This document shows, piece after piece, positions 17,688 through 26,832 of a stretch of DNA of 64,000 bases (position 1 is the stretch's first letter; every line of letters begins with the position of its first letter). The notes under the pieces were generated by a model. It was given only the letters and a program-made list of their open reading frames with translations, did not search any database and was not told the DNA's origin. A program made the position numbers and the translations under genes. This DNA comes from Aestuariivivens sediminicola (GTDB lineage Bacteria > Bacteroidota > Bacteroidia > Flavobacteriales > Flavobacteriaceae), in contig NZ_JAKMCM010000003.1 in assembly GCF_022662015.1 (NCBI RefSeq), positions 248,001 to 312,000 on the forward strand, read 5' to 3'.

Positions 17688-17984
17688 TTAAATCCTTACC
17701 CCGACAGGAAGCATACGCTTATACTTTCGGTTACTTCTTACGAATCTCGCAATTTCTGGACTCGTGGGGACAATGCTAAGGTTACGCCCTTCAATTTGAT
17801 CGAAAACAGCCGCTAAAAATTCTTTTTTAAAACTATCATTGTTAATTTCATTGGGAATGACAAGCTTCGTTAAAAAGATTTTACGTTCTTGTAATGAGTA
17901 TTCAATTTTAGCTAAATGATTATCAATTTTTAATTCGTACTGGCGTAAAAAGTCATTGTCAATTAATTCATCTACATCAACCAT
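17688..17984 (-). CDS. Short GNAT-like protein without the usual acetyl-CoA loop
   Basis: 98 residues. HLAKIEYSLQERKIFLTKLVIP (about 23-44) followed by a helix and LSIVPTSPEIARFVRSNRKYKR resembles the small YjdJ/COG2388 group of GNAT folds, in which a strand pair precedes an acetyl-CoA-binding RGxGxA loop and a later VPxCPFV strand. Here the loop position reads NEINNDSFKKEF, so the pyrophosphate-binding glycines are missing. It may bind something else or be structural. Assignment to the fold is a judgement from pattern, not proof. The ATG at 17984 is followed by an acidic DVDELIDN start. It converges on the lipoprotein gene. Confidence 0.5.
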   Translation of the reverse strand: MVDVDELIDNDFLRQYELKIDNHLAKIEYSLQERKIFLTKLVIPNEINNDSFKKEFLAAVFDQIEGRNLSIVPTSPEIARFVRSNRKYKRMLPVGVRI

Positions 17985-18104
17985 GGTAAGTGTTTTTATT
18001 AATTTTCTTAGGAGTAATAAATAGTGATAACTATTTGTCTAAATTTGTTTTGCAAAAGTACAAAAAAAAACCACACAATAAAAGAGAAATTAGCTTAAAA
18101 GCTT

Positions 18105-18776
18105 ATGAGTCAAGAGTTAATACATGTGTATCTCATGCCAGGAATGGCAGCAAGTCCTGAAATTTTCGAATATATCAATTTACCAAAGGAGCAATTCAGG
18201 ATGCATTATTTGGAGTGGATATTACCTCTTGAAAATGAATCTCTTCCTGCGTATGCAAAACGAATGAATACCTTTGTGAAACATAAAAATGTCGTGTTAC
18301 TAGGGGTGTCGTTTGGTGGTGTTCTGGTTCAGGAGATGAGTAAGTATTTGAAGGTGAGAAAATTAATTATCGTTTCGAGTATCAAATCCATGTCCGAATT
18401 GCCGCGGCACATGATGATATTAAAAACCACAAAGGCTTATAAATTATTACCAACACAATGGGCGTCCAATATTGAGTTGTTCGCCAAATACGCCATTGGA
18501 GAAAACGTTCAGAAACGATTGGACCTCTATAAAAAATATTTATCGGTAAACGATCCAAGGTATTTAAATTGGGCCATTAGGGAAATGGTCTGCTGGGATC
18601 AAAAATCAGAAATTCCCCATATTGTTCATATTCATGGCGATAATGATGCCGTTTTTCCGATCAAATATATAAAGGATTGCATCTTGATTAAAGGCGGGAC
18701 TCATGTTATGATTCTGAATAAATACCGATGGTTCAATGCGAATTTACCTCGTATTATTTTGGAGGATAGTGAATAG
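18105..18776 (+). CDS. Small alpha/beta hydrolase
   Basis: 223 residues of alpha/beta hydrolase type. The nucleophile elbow GVSFGGVLVQ (Ser near 70) follows a beta strand (NVVLLGVSFGG). A possible acid lies in IHGDNDAVFPIKY (about 179-191) and a His in KGGTHVMIL (about 198-206), so the triad looks intact. There is no signal peptide, so it is cytoplasmic. The N-terminal YLMPGMAAS replaces the common HGxxG oxyanion motif. Substrate unknown. A -7 box TAAATTTG lies at 18040-18047. Confidence 0.78.
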   Translation: MSQELIHVYLMPGMAASPEIFEYINLPKEQFRMHYLEWILPLENESLPAYAKRMNTFVKHKNVVLLGVSFGGVLVQEMSKYLKVRKLIIVSSIKSMSELPRHMMILKTTKAYKLLPTQWASNIELFAKYAIGENVQKRLDLYKKYLSVNDPRYLNWAIREMVCWDQKSEIPHIVHIHGDNDAVFPIKYIKDCILIKGGTHVMILNKYRWFNANLPRIILEDSE

Positions 18777-18819
18777 TGGTTCAATTATTTTTTATAATTT
18801 TAGCAAAAACTTATTAGCA

Positions 18820-19740
18820 ATGAAGACAATACAGAAAGCTTTGGCGCTGGTGGGATTGGTAAGTTTGTGTTTCTTATTTATTCATGCCCTTCAAGATGCT
18901 CCTACAGACGAAAATTTCGAAAAGAAAGTCATTAACGATTATAATGTGTATGCCTTACAAATTCCGGACTATCTGGATTTTGCGGGAGAACCCATGCCCC
19001 TAAAGAATCCTGATATCCATGAACGTATGGATAGGGAATTGTTGGTGAATACCTATTGGCAGTCCAACGGTTTGCTCATGTTCAAACGCGCCAAAAAGTA
19101 TTTTCCAACCATCGAGCCTATTTTAGAAAAATATGGAGTACCTGACGATTTTAAATACCTTGCTGTCATTGAAAGCGGGCTCACCAATGCCGTTTCTCCT
19201 GTAGGTGCGAGAGGGGTTTGGCAAATTATGAAATCGACAGGACGCGAAAACGGGTTAGAGGTCAATACAAATGTGGATGAGCGATATCATTTGGGAAAGG
19301 CCACTGAGGTAGCTTGTAAATACCTTTTAAAATCGAAAGAGCAACTTGGATCATGGACACTGGCTGCAGCCGCTTACAATGCCGGTAATGCCGGTATTTC
19401 CCGGCGTTTAAGAGAACAGGGAGTGTCCAATTATTATGATTTGTTATTGGGTGAGGAAACGGGGCGCTATCTTTTCAGAATAGTAGCTTTAAAAGAAATT
19501 TTATCCAATCCGAACAAATACGGTTTTAACTTCAGGGATAAAGATTTATACGATAATGTCCCAACCTACACAGTGGAAGTTGACACAGCGGTTACAAATT
19601 TTACTAATTTTGCCGAACAGTTTGGGATTAATTACAAGGTCTTAAAACTTCATAATCCCTGGTTGCGAGAACCTCATTTGAACAATAAAAGCAGAAAACT
19701 ATACCACATTGAAATTCCCAAAGAAGGGTATTATCAATAA
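18820..19740 (+). CDS. Membrane-associated lytic transglycosylase (MltD-like SLT)
   Basis: Cuts the glycan chains of peptidoglycan with formation of 1,6-anhydroMurNAc. From the ATG at 18820 it has 306 residues: a signal or anchor at about 5-24, then an SLT domain with catalytic Glu118 in AVIESG, SPVGARGVWQIM (about 126-137) and AAAAYNAGNAG (about 186-196). The longer frame from 18736 would overlap the hydrolase gene by 41 bases and place 28 unrelated residues before the signal peptide, so I reject it. MltD normally carries C-terminal LysM repeats; here the protein ends with one degenerate LysM-like stretch (YTVEVDTAVTNFTNFAEQFG) at about 248-267. Confidence 0.88.
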   Translation: MKTIQKALALVGLVSLCFLFIHALQDAPTDENFEKKVINDYNVYALQIPDYLDFAGEPMPLKNPDIHERMDRELLVNTYWQSNGLLMFKRAKKYFPTIEPILEKYGVPDDFKYLAVIESGLTNAVSPVGARGVWQIMKSTGRENGLEVNTNVDERYHLGKATEVACKYLLKSKEQLGSWTLAAAAYNAGNAGISRRLREQGVSNYYDLLLGEETGRYLFRIVALKEILSNPNKYGFNFRDKDLYDNVPTYTVEVDTAVTNFTNFAEQFGINYKVLKLHNPWLREPHLNNKSRKLYHIEIPKEGYYQ

Positions 19741-19756
19741 CAGTTTGCCAGATGAG

Positions 19757-20335
19757 TTACTTGGACCTGCGTTTTTGAGCTCTTAAAGAACCGCTTGCTC
19801 CATAATGCTGATTTGGCATCTGGGCGCGTTTCATATTCTGTTTCATCATTTTTATTTGCTCCGTTAACATGCCCTGTTTGTCTAGTTTTTGCGCCTCTGT
19901 AAGTAATTTTTGAGCCTCCTGCTTCCTACGCTTCGAAAACGCGATGCCAGCCAGATTTAACTTTGCCATAGCCAAATCGTGTTTCATATTTAAACCTAAA
20001 CTAACCGCTTTTTTAAAATATTTTTCGGCCTCGTTCATGTTGTCTTGAGACACCATAATACCATGAAGATAATTGTAATAACCCACCTGTTTTTTTACGA
20101 GTGCACTTTCAGGATTTTTTATTTTTCCGAGCCATTTTTTTGCGCCTTCAAAGTCTTGTTTACGCAACCTTAAAAATGCCAACAGGATGAATTCATTTTT
20201 AAAGTAAAGAAAAATAAATATGGAGCTTAAAAGAATATACATGATACCGTTACCAATATAGCCTTCGGTAAACTGATATATGGCATAAGCAAATATGCCA
20301 ATAGCGATGATAAGTTTTATTATTTTATTGTACAT
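19757..20335 (-). CDS. Membrane protein with TPR-like repeats
   Basis: 192 residues. Two membrane segments at about 5-20 and 28-46, then helical TPR-like repeats (FEGAKKWLGKIKNPESALVK, MNEAEKYFKKAVSLGLNM, KQEAQKLLTEAQKLDKQ) and a very basic C-terminal tail ending RAQKRRSK. Probably anchored with the TPR part in the cytoplasm. TPRs usually mediate protein contacts; the partner is unknown. A -7 box reading TAACTTTG lies at 20367-20360, giving a leader of about 18 bases. Single leftward gene converging on the transglycosylase gene. Confidence 0.68.
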   Translation of the reverse strand: MYNKIIKLIIAIGIFAYAIYQFTEGYIGNGIMYILLSSIFIFLYFKNEFILLAFLRLRKQDFEGAKKWLGKIKNPESALVKKQVGYYNYLHGIMVSQDNMNEAEKYFKKAVSLGLNMKHDLAMAKLNLAGIAFSKRRKQEAQKLLTEAQKLDKQGMLTEQIKMMKQNMKRAQMPNQHYGASGSLRAQKRRSK

Positions 20336-20639
20336 GGCGTTCTGTTTGATGCAATTTCACAAAGTTACATATTGAAATTAGAAACTTAAAGCATAAGTTA
20401 GACTGCAAATAAACTAAAATTTAATCAAAACAGTAGCATATTATTTCAACAAAAAAACGCTTTACATCAAATAAACAAAGGGATTATGGTATTTGATCTG
20501 ATAATAAAATAATTGAAAAATATTTTACAGAAATGATTTGCAAAGTAATAAAGGGTTCGTATATTTGCCCTCAGTTTTGGAAAAGCATCATGCGAACGAC
20601 AAAACCGTAGAAATTTTAGATTTTTAAAGACATAAGATA
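20336..20639. other. Gap between divergent genes with the rpmH promoter
   Basis: 304 bases. Holds a -7 box for the leftward TPR gene at its left end and the rpmH promoter at its right end. The rpmH leader of about 65 bases contains no riboswitch-like structure that I can recognise. Confidence 0.6.
20538..20567 (+). promoter_or_regulatory. Promoter of rpmH
   Basis: TTG at 20538-20540, exactly 19 bases, then TATATTTG at 20560-20567. Full match to the Bacteroidota consensus. Leader to the ATG at 20640 is about 65 bases. Confidence 0.8.
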
Positions 20640-20801
20640 ATGAGTAAAAGAACATTTCAGCCTTCGAAAAGAAAGAGAAGAAATAAGCATGGCTTTAGAG
20701 AAAGAATGGCTTCTGCTAATGGTAGAAAAGTCTTAGCCCGTCGAAGAGCTAAGGGAAGAAAAAAATTATCTGTGTCATCTGAAACAAGACATAAGAGATA
20801 A
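20640..20801 (+). CDS. rpmH: 50S ribosomal protein L34
   Basis: 53 residues, a short gene easily missed by length filters. Starts [19 protein letters not shown], followed by [23 protein letters not shown], the universal L34 pattern, with a small family-typical C-terminal extension [11 protein letters not shown]. It is a basic protein of the large subunit. It has its own promoter and terminator, so it is not in the classical rpmH-rnpA-dnaA arrangement; dnaA is 31 kb away. Confidence 0.97.
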   Translation: MSKRTFQPSKRKRRNKHGFRERMASANGRKVLARRRAKGRKKLSVSSETRHKR

Positions 20802-20824
20802 TGATTAACAATTGTTAATAATAT

Positions 20825-20857
20825 AAAGGTGTTACTTAAGCGTAACGCCTTTTTTTA
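20825..20857 (+). terminator. Terminator of rpmH
   Basis: Arms AAAGGTGTTAC (20825-20835) and GTAACGCCTTT (20842-20852) with one G-T pair, a six-base loop and a seven-T run. Confidence 0.85.
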
Positions 20858-20913
20858 TATCTAGTGATTACTATTTTTGTAGCGAATTTTTACACCATAT
20901 ATAACCTATTAAA

Positions 20914-23769
20914 ATGCCAAAAAACACGAAATTAAAATCTATTCTCATTATTGGTTCGGGGCCTATCATTATTGGTCAGGCATGTGAATTTGATTATTCA
21001 GGTTCTCAAGCGCTGAGGTCGTTGAAGGAAGATGGTATCGAAACCATACTTATTAATTCTAACCCTGCAACCATCATGACTGATCCCTCTATGGCGGATC
21101 ATGTTTATTTATTGCCTCTCAATACAAAATCAATTATTCAGGTTTTAAAGGAACATCCGCAAATCGATGCGGTACTGCCAACAATGGGTGGTCAAACGGC
21201 TTTGAATTTATGTATAGAGGCCGATGAAAAAGGTATATGGGAAGATTTTGGAGTGGAATTAATTGGAGTGGATATTAATGCCATTAATATAACCGAAGAT
21301 CGGGAACAATTTAGGGGATTAATGGAGAAAATAGGTGTTGCCATGGCCCCTCAGGCGACGGCTACATCATTCTTACAAGGTAAGGAAATTGCCCAGGAGT
21401 TTGGATATCCCTTATGTATACGATCTTCATTTACCTTAGGGGGTGCGGGTGCTGCTATTGTTCATGATGAAAAGGACTTTGACAAATTGTTACGCAGAGG
21501 ATTGGAAATCTCTCCAATTCACGAAGTGATGATCGACAAGGCCATGATGGGATGGAAGGAATACGAATTGGAGCTGCTTCGGGACAGGAATGATAATGTC
21601 GTTATCATTTGTTCGATCGAAAATATGGATCCAATGGGCATTCATACAGGTGATTCCATTACAGTAGCTCCGGCCATGACGCTGAGCGACAGGACCTATC
21701 AAAAGATGCGGGACATGGCCATTAAAATGATGCGCAGTATTGGAGATTTTGAAGGTGGATGTAATGTGCAGTTTGCTGTGAGTCCTGATGAAAAGGAAGA
21801 TATCATTGCTATTGAAATCAATCCCAGGGTATCCCGTTCATCGGCCTTGGCAAGTAAGGCCACAGGATATCCCATTGCGAAAGTAGCGACTAAATTGGCC
21901 ATTGGGTATACACTTGATGAATTGGATAATCAAATCACCAAGTCGACATCCGCATTGTTCGAGCCTACCTTAGACTATGTTATTGTTAAAATTCCGCGAT
22001 GGAATTTTGACAAGTTTGAAGGATCCGACCGAACACTAGGGTTACAGATGAAGGCCGTAGGTGAGGTTATGGGTATTGGACGTTCATTTCAGGAAGCCCT
22101 TCATAAAGCAACGCAGTCCTTAGAAATAAAGCGAAATGGTTTGGGTGCAGATGGTAAGGGCTACAAAGACTATAATCAGATTATTGATAAACTGACCCAT
22201 GCGTCATGGGATCGCGTATTTGTTATTTACGATGCCATAGCCATGGGGATCCCCTTAAGTCAAATTTATGATATCACAAAGATAGATATGTGGTATTTAA
22301 AGCAATATGAGGAACTCTTTCAACTGGAAAAGGAAATTTCGAAGTACACGATTGATACCCTGGATAAAGAACTACTATTGGAGGCCAAACAGAAAGGTTA
22401 TGGTGACAGACAGATTGCCCATATGCTTGGATGTCTGGAAAGTCAGGTGTATAACAAAAGAGATGAATTAAATATTCAGCGCGTCTTTAAACTGGTCGAT
22501 ACCTGTGCGGCAGAATTCAGGGCTCAGACACCATATTATTATTCTACTTTTGAGAGCGATATGGAATTGGCAGATGGTACGCGCTATGCCGATAATGAGA
22601 GTAAAGTCTCGGATAAGAAAAAAATTGTCGTATTGGGTTCGGGCCCAAATAGAATAGGACAGGGAATTGAGTTCGATTATTGTTGTGTCCACGGGGTTTT
22701 GGCGGCAGCCGAATGCGGTTATGAAACCATTATGATAAATTGTAACCCGGAGACGGTATCGACAGATTTTGATACGGCAGACAAGTTATATTTCGAACCC
22801 GTTTTTTGGGAGCATATTTATGATATTATTCGACATGAAAAACCAGAAGGGGTTATCGTTCAATTAGGTGGTCAGACGGCCTTAAAGCTGGCGGAGAAAC
22901 TGACGAAGTATGGTATTAAAATTATAGGCACCAGTTTTGAATCTCTGGATCTGGCGGAAGATCGGGGTAGTTTTTCCACTTTGCTGAAAGAACACAACAT
23001 ACCCTATCCGGAATTTGGCGTTGCGGAAAATGCAGATGAGGCGCTGGCCCTGGCAGATCAATTGAATTTTCCGATTTTGGTCAGGCCGAGTTATGTACTC
23101 GGGGGACAAGGGATGAAGATTGTAATCAATAAGGAGGAACTGGTTGAACATGTGGTTGATTTGCTCCGAAAAATACCCAATAACAAGCTGTTATTGGACC
23201 ATTATCTTGATGGGGCGATAGAAGCCGAGGCAGATGCCATTTGCGATGCAGATGGAAATGTATACATCATCGGTATTATGGAACATATCGAACCTTGCGG
23301 TGTGCATTCGGGAGATTCAAATGCCACATTACCAGCGTTTAATTTAGGGGATCTCGTTATGCAACAGATTATTGATCATACCCATACCATCGCAAGGGCA
23401 TTGAATACAAAAGGTCTCATAAATATCCAGTTCGCGATCAAGGATGATATTGTTTACATCATTGAGGCGAATCCAAGAGCCTCCAGAACCGTACCGTTTA
23501 TAGCTAAGGCCTACAAAGAACCTTATGTCAATTATGCTACAAAAGTGATGTTGGGAGTGAATAAGGTTACGGATTTTGATTTCAATCCGCATTTGGAAGG
23601 CTATGCGATAAAACAACCGGTGTTCTCATTTAATAAATTCCCTAACGTGGATAAACGATTGGGGCCGGAGATGAAAAGTACAGGTGAGAGTATACTGTTT
23701 ATAGATAGTTTAAAAGACGATCAGTTTTACGATTTATATTCCAGACGAAAAATGTATTTGAGTAAATAA
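20914..23769 (+). CDS. carB: Carbamoyl-phosphate synthase large subunit, lacking the C-terminal regulatory domain
   Basis: Makes carbamoyl phosphate from ammonia (supplied by CarA), bicarbonate and two ATP, for pyrimidines and arginine. 951 residues with two homologous ATP-grasp halves. The first begins KSILIIGSGPIIIGQACEFDYSG; the second begins KKIVVLGSGPNRIGQGIEFDYCC near 570. Both contain NPRxSR-type metal sites (INPRVSRSSALASK and EANPRASRTVPF). The chain ends directly after LGPEMKSTGES plus about 25 residues; the E. coli enzyme continues about 130 residues as the MGS-like domain binding UMP, IMP and ornithine. That domain is absent and no separate gene for it follows. A -7 box TATTTTTG lies at 20872-20879. 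Confidence 0.95.
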   Translation: MPKNTKLKSILIIGSGPIIIGQACEFDYSGSQALRSLKEDGIETILINSNPATIMTDPSMADHVYLLPLNTKSIIQVLKEHPQIDAVLPTMGGQTALNLCIEADEKGIWEDFGVELIGVDINAINITEDREQFRGLMEKIGVAMAPQATATSFLQGKEIAQEFGYPLCIRSSFTLGGAGAAIVHDEKDFDKLLRRGLEISPIHEVMIDKAMMGWKEYELELLRDRNDNVVIICSIENMDPMGIHTGDSITVAPAMTLSDRTYQKMRDMAIKMMRSIGDFEGGCNVQFAVSPDEKEDIIAIEINPRVSRSSALASKATGYPIAKVATKLAIGYTLDELDNQITKSTSALFEPTLDYVIVKIPRWNFDKFEGSDRTLGLQMKAVGEVMGIGRSFQEALHKATQSLEIKRNGLGADGKGYKDYNQIIDKLTHASWDRVFVIYDAIAMGIPLSQIYDITKIDMWYLKQYEELFQLEKEISKYTIDTLDKELLLEAKQKGYGDRQIAHMLGCLESQVYNKRDELNIQRVFKLVDTCAAEFRAQTPYYYSTFESDMELADGTRYADNESKVSDKKKIVVLGSGPNRIGQGIEFDYCCVHGVLAAAECGYETIMINCNPETVSTDFDTADKLYFEPVFWEHIYDIIRHEKPEGVIVQLGGQTALKLAEKLTKYGIKIIGTSFESLDLAEDRGSFSTLLKEHNIPYPEFGVAENADEALALADQLNFPILVRPSYVLGGQGMKIVINKEELVEHVVDLLRKIPNNKLLLDHYLDGAIEAEADAICDADGNVYIIGIMEHIEPCGVHSGDSNATLPAFNLGDLVMQQIIDHTHTIARALNTKGLINIQFAIKDDIVYIIEANPRASRTVPFIAKAYKEPYVNYATKVMLGVNKVTDFDFNPHLEGYAIKQPVFSFNKFPNVDKRLGPEMKSTGESILFIDSLKDDQFYDLYSRRKMYLSK

Positions 23770-23790
23770 TTCTGTAAAACATTAATCTTA

Positions 23791-23827
23791 AAAAGAGCAC
23801 TTATTTAAATAAGTGCTCTTTTTATTT
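23791..23827 (+). terminator. Terminator of carB
   Basis: A perfect 32-base palindrome at 23791-23822 (arm AAAAGAGCACTTAT) followed by T-rich sequence. Confidence 0.88.
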
Positions 23828-24121
23828 TATTTCATGAGGCGAATGTTCAATATACCATATTTATATTACCAATACTTTTTTTGGAGTTGTAATTGCGATT
23901 CCCATTTGTTCATATGATGTATTATTAAAAATTACAATATTTAGGCTGAATTGTCAGCCATTGCGTTTTTGTGCAGAAACTTGGATAGATTTGTGATATT
24001 CAATTGAATAATCGCTCTTAGTATATTTCAAACACCTTTTTGTAATAGTTTAATGCACAAAATATAAGATTCTGATATGTACTTTGATTAACAATTAAAC
24101 AATCGTTAATTTTAAGATACA
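23828..24121. other. AT-rich gap between carB and the YceI operon
   Basis: No gene, promoter or RNA recognised. A weak hairpin (TTAACAATT with AATCGTTAA, about 24089-24110) near the end of the leftward YceI gene could be its terminator, with one mismatch. Confidence 0.5.
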
Positions 24122-24664
24122 TTATTTCATTTTCAATTCGAAATCAAAAGAAACTTCAACGGTTTCAGCAATTTTATTTCTGACTATTTTTGGGATTTCA
24201 ATATCGAAATCAGATGCTTGCGCAGTGAATTCACCTATAGTTTTTAACGTATCATTCGTTCTAGATAGGGTAACCTCAACATCTTCAATTTGCTTTGTCT
24301 TTCCATGGAAACTCAATTCTCCAGTTAATATAAACTTAGATTTCTGGTCTAATTTCGACAAGTCAAAGTCTTGAATTTTTCCTTTAAATGTTGCCTTTGG
24401 GAATTTATGCGATTCTGCATAATTTTCATTAAAATGCTCCTCCATTAAGGCATTTTTAAAACGAAATCCCTTAACTAAAACCAAGGCAGCAAACTCGCCG
24501 TTTTCAATATTAAGAATTGCGGTAACGTTATTTGCACTTGCCTTAACTTCTTCGAAAGAGGGTACCGAGGCCTCAAAACCAACCGTTCCAGTTTTTGTTA
24601 GGTATTTAGTTTGTGCCATAAGGGTGGCACTTATTAAGAATAAACAATAAGCTAAAGGTTTCAT
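24122..24664 (-). CDS. YceI family exported lipid-binding protein
   Basis: About 180 residues from the ATG at 24664: a signal peptide ending LMAQ at residue 17 and then a YceI domain, recognisable by FAALVLVKGFRFKNALMEEHFNENY, KFPKATFKGKI and LTGELSFHGKTKQIE. YceI proteins are lipocalin-like barrels in the periplasm that hold isoprenoid quinones or similar lipids. The longer frame to 24703 adds 13 residues before the signal peptide and is unlikely. Last gene of a five-gene leftward unit; 48 bases from the haem c gene. A quinone-binding role beside a cytochrome would fit but is inference. Confidence 0.88.
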   Translation of the reverse strand: MKPLAYCLFLISATLMAQTKYLTKTGTVGFEASVPSFEEVKASANNVTAILNIENGEFAALVLVKGFRFKNALMEEHFNENYAESHKFPKATFKGKIQDFDLSKLDQKSKFILTGELSFHGKTKQIEDVEVTLSRTNDTLKTIGEFTAQASDFDIEIPKIVRNKIAETVEVSFDFELKMK

Positions 24665-24712
24665 ATCTGCTGTTTTTATAAAGGTAAGCAAAAGTCTTAC
24701 CAAAAATTGAAT

Positions 24713-25078
24713 TTAATTTTCCAATAAGCCATCATCTTTCCATTGCTGAACTAATTCACGCGTTGACTGTGGCATAAGTCCGGAGGGCGGCATAGGATTA
24801 GAGGTGTTATTAATGCGACTTATAATGGAATTTACCCGAGTACTTACTTCGGTAAAAGTGGTTAATGAAAAAGGGGCGCTTTGTGTTGGTGGATTACCGT
24901 GACATGCCGTACAGTTATTACTCATTATCGTCGAAATATGCATATCATAAGTAATTGGATTTGGATTGGGATCCGGATCCGGTTCCGGATCGTTTGATAG
25001 ATCGTCACTGCTGCTGCTGGAGCAGGAAAAAGCCAAAAGAACGGAGGCAAACAAGAAGATAAAATTTTTAAAATTCAT
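24713..25078 (-). CDS. Small c-type cytochrome lipoprotein
   Basis: 121 residues. Lipobox LLAFSCSS (Cys at about 19) followed by a serine run, a flexible DPEPDPDPNPNP linker and a mini cytochrome c domain with a single haem site CTACHG (about 56-61) and candidate axial Met residues in NPMPPSGLMPQS. It would be anchored to the outer membrane by lipid with the haem held out on the linker. Resembles one-haem domains fused in planctomycete-type cytochromes. Part of a leftward operon between the DUF5777 barrel and YceI. Redox partners unknown. Confidence 0.85.
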   Translation of the reverse strand: MNFKNFIFLFASVLLAFSCSSSSSDDLSNDPEPDPDPNPNPITYDMHISTIMSNNCTACHGNPPTQSAPFSLTTFTEVSTRVNSIISRINNTSNPMPPSGLMPQSTRELVQQWKDDGLLEN

Positions 25079-25113
25079 AGCGTTATTTATTTAAATTAAT
25101 AAAATTTTCAATT

Positions 25114-25962
25114 CTAAAAGCGTCTACTGAGATTAAATCCGAAATAAATGTCACCCTCGCCCCAATCCCCTGATGCCTGTCCCAAATAGGTATTGGTATT
25201 CATACCTTGTGCATTGGAAAAATGCATCTGGAATACGTGGCCACCGGTTTCTAAATCGAATCCTATCGAAAAAGGATTTTTAAAAGGGGAATTGTCGGCT
25301 CTGTTCATATGCCAGCCGTAGTCCGCATTGATAGACCATCGCTTTCCTAATTTATAGCGCCCGCCGAGCCCGAGAGCAAATTGCGAATTATCCTGTTCGT
25401 CTAATAAAACAAAATTATCATGGAAGAATGTCGGGGCCAGTTCAAAGGAAAAATTCGGACTCACCTTTCTTGAAATTAAAAGTTGTGCAACATAACTCAA
25501 CCTGTGTTTGAATTCCAATAGGGGTAGGTCAATCTTATCGAGTGCCGTGTTAATGAGTACTTCGTTAAAACCCACTATTGTAAATGGAAATCCATTTTCT
25601 TGTTGTCTTAAGAGTCGATACTTTAAAGAGGCCTCATAGATTTTTTGAAAAGAACTTCTGGAAACACCAATGTTTATGCCGTCTGAAATCCCATACACAA
25701 AATTCAGTCGGGTCACCGCTTCATCCAGTCCGAAAAAATTGTCAAATCCATTTTCCAAGCTTCCAAATCGATGCGACACAATGAACGTAAACTCTTTTTT
25801 GGCGACTAGCTTGGTGGATTCAAAATTCACAATCTTTAAACCCTTAAAGGCTGCAATGGTATAGCCATTACTCTCGGTATCAATATCAATTTCATTCAAC
25901 AGATCGTTTTGACTAAAGAGCGATAACGGAATTAAGCATAAAATGTACTTCAAGTATTTCAT
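25114..25962 (-). CDS. DUF5777 family outer-membrane beta-barrel protein
   Basis: 282 residues with a signal peptide ending LFSQ, then alternating beta strands typical of an outer-membrane barrel, ending in Phe (NLSRRF), the usual C-terminal sorting signal for barrels. The segments KEFTFIVSHRFGSLENGFDNFFGLDE and INIGVSRSSFQKIYEASLKYRLLRQ match the Bacteroidota family DUF5777. Such genes often neighbour cytochrome c and YceI genes, as here. Might be a porin-like partner of the haem lipoprotein (inference); no channel specificity can be seen. Confidence 0.82.
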   Translation of the reverse strand: MKYLKYILCLIPLSLFSQNDLLNEIDIDTESNGYTIAAFKGLKIVNFESTKLVAKKEFTFIVSHRFGSLENGFDNFFGLDEAVTRLNFVYGISDGINIGVSRSSFQKIYEASLKYRLLRQQENGFPFTIVGFNEVLINTALDKIDLPLLEFKHRLSYVAQLLISRKVSPNFSFELAPTFFHDNFVLLDEQDNSQFALGLGGRYKLGKRWSINADYGWHMNRADNSPFKNPFSIGFDLETGGHVFQMHFSNAQGMNTNTYLGQASGDWGEGDIYFGFNLSRRF

Positions 25963-25974
25963 ATCTTATATTGG

Positions 25975-26817
25975 TTATAGTTTAATAAACGGTATTATGT
26001 CATAGTTTTTATCAGTGTTTATACGCAAAAAATACATGCCTTTTAACAGATTAGAGACATCTATGGCAGCATCAATAAGAGCGTAATCAACAATTTGTTT
26101 ACCCAAAATGTCTGTTACTTGAATGGATTGGATATCCAACATATTCGGGTTTTTAAGACGAATATACTTGGTGGTAGGATTAGGGTATATACCAAATGAA
26201 ATAATATTTGTTATTCGGGTACTAAGAGTTGTAAGGGCCTCAATATTATCAATTTGTAAAGTGGCCTCAACAGAATCACCGCGCCAAGAAGGTACAGAAC
26301 TACTCAAAATTCTCATAGCAGTTACGTTTTGAAGGGTATTGTTAATACTGGTTCCTCCTGCTAGAAGTGTAAAATCTGAAGCGCTTATTGGAATAATAAA
26401 TTCTTCCCAAGAATTTCCGGCCGTTATTAAAATAGCATCCGAAGTACAAATTTGACCACCATCACCATCAAATGCGATTCTTAAATTTAAATTATTGGTT
26501 ATGGCTTTGGCAAAACATTTTATAGCTACAATTCCTTGGCTATTAAAATTACCGGTCCATTGTGAGGTATTGTACATCACCATTCTACTTCCAGCACCGG
26601 TACCTCCACTTGAGACATTTTGTAAATAATTATCATTTATTCCATCAGGACCTCCAGTTGAAATATTTGTTGGAGGATTGGGTGATATTGTGAAGCCACC
26701 TTCTTGCCATGATTGTACGGTTCCATTTTCGAAATCATCCACCTGATTTGCAGTAATTTGTGAAGATATTGTGGTGGATACTAGAATAAATAATGATAAC
26801 AAAACTAACTTTTTCAT
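25975..26817 (-). CDS. Type IX secretion cargo with a carbohydrate-binding-like domain
   Basis: 280 residues: a signal peptide ending ISSQ (about 20), a beta-sandwich region of about 180 residues (VDDFENGTVQSWQEGG, LQNVSSGGTGAGSRMVMY, IDNIEALTT) like CBM/galactose-binding folds, and a C-terminal type A sorting domain of about 75 residues (FGIYPNPTTKYIRLKNP, VTDILGKQIVDYALI, VSNLLKGMYFLRI). The sorting domain directs export across the outer membrane by the gliding-linked type IX machinery and surface attachment. No catalytic domain is present, so it is a surface binding or adhesive protein. It lies between the OB-fold and DUF5777 genes. Confidence 0.85.
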   Translation of the reverse strand: MKKLVLLSLFILVSTTISSQITANQVDDFENGTVQSWQEGGFTISPNPPTNISTGGPDGINDNYLQNVSSGGTGAGSRMVMYNTSQWTGNFNSQGIVAIKCFAKAITNNLNLRIAFDGDGGQICTSDAILITAGNSWEEFIIPISASDFTLLAGGTSINNTLQNVTAMRILSSSVPSWRGDSVEATLQIDNIEALTTLSTRITNIISFGIYPNPTTKYIRLKNPNMLDIQSIQVTDILGKQIVDYALIDAAIDVSNLLKGMYFLRINTDKNYDIIPFIKL

Positions 26818-26832
26818 AAGGTTTGATTGACT

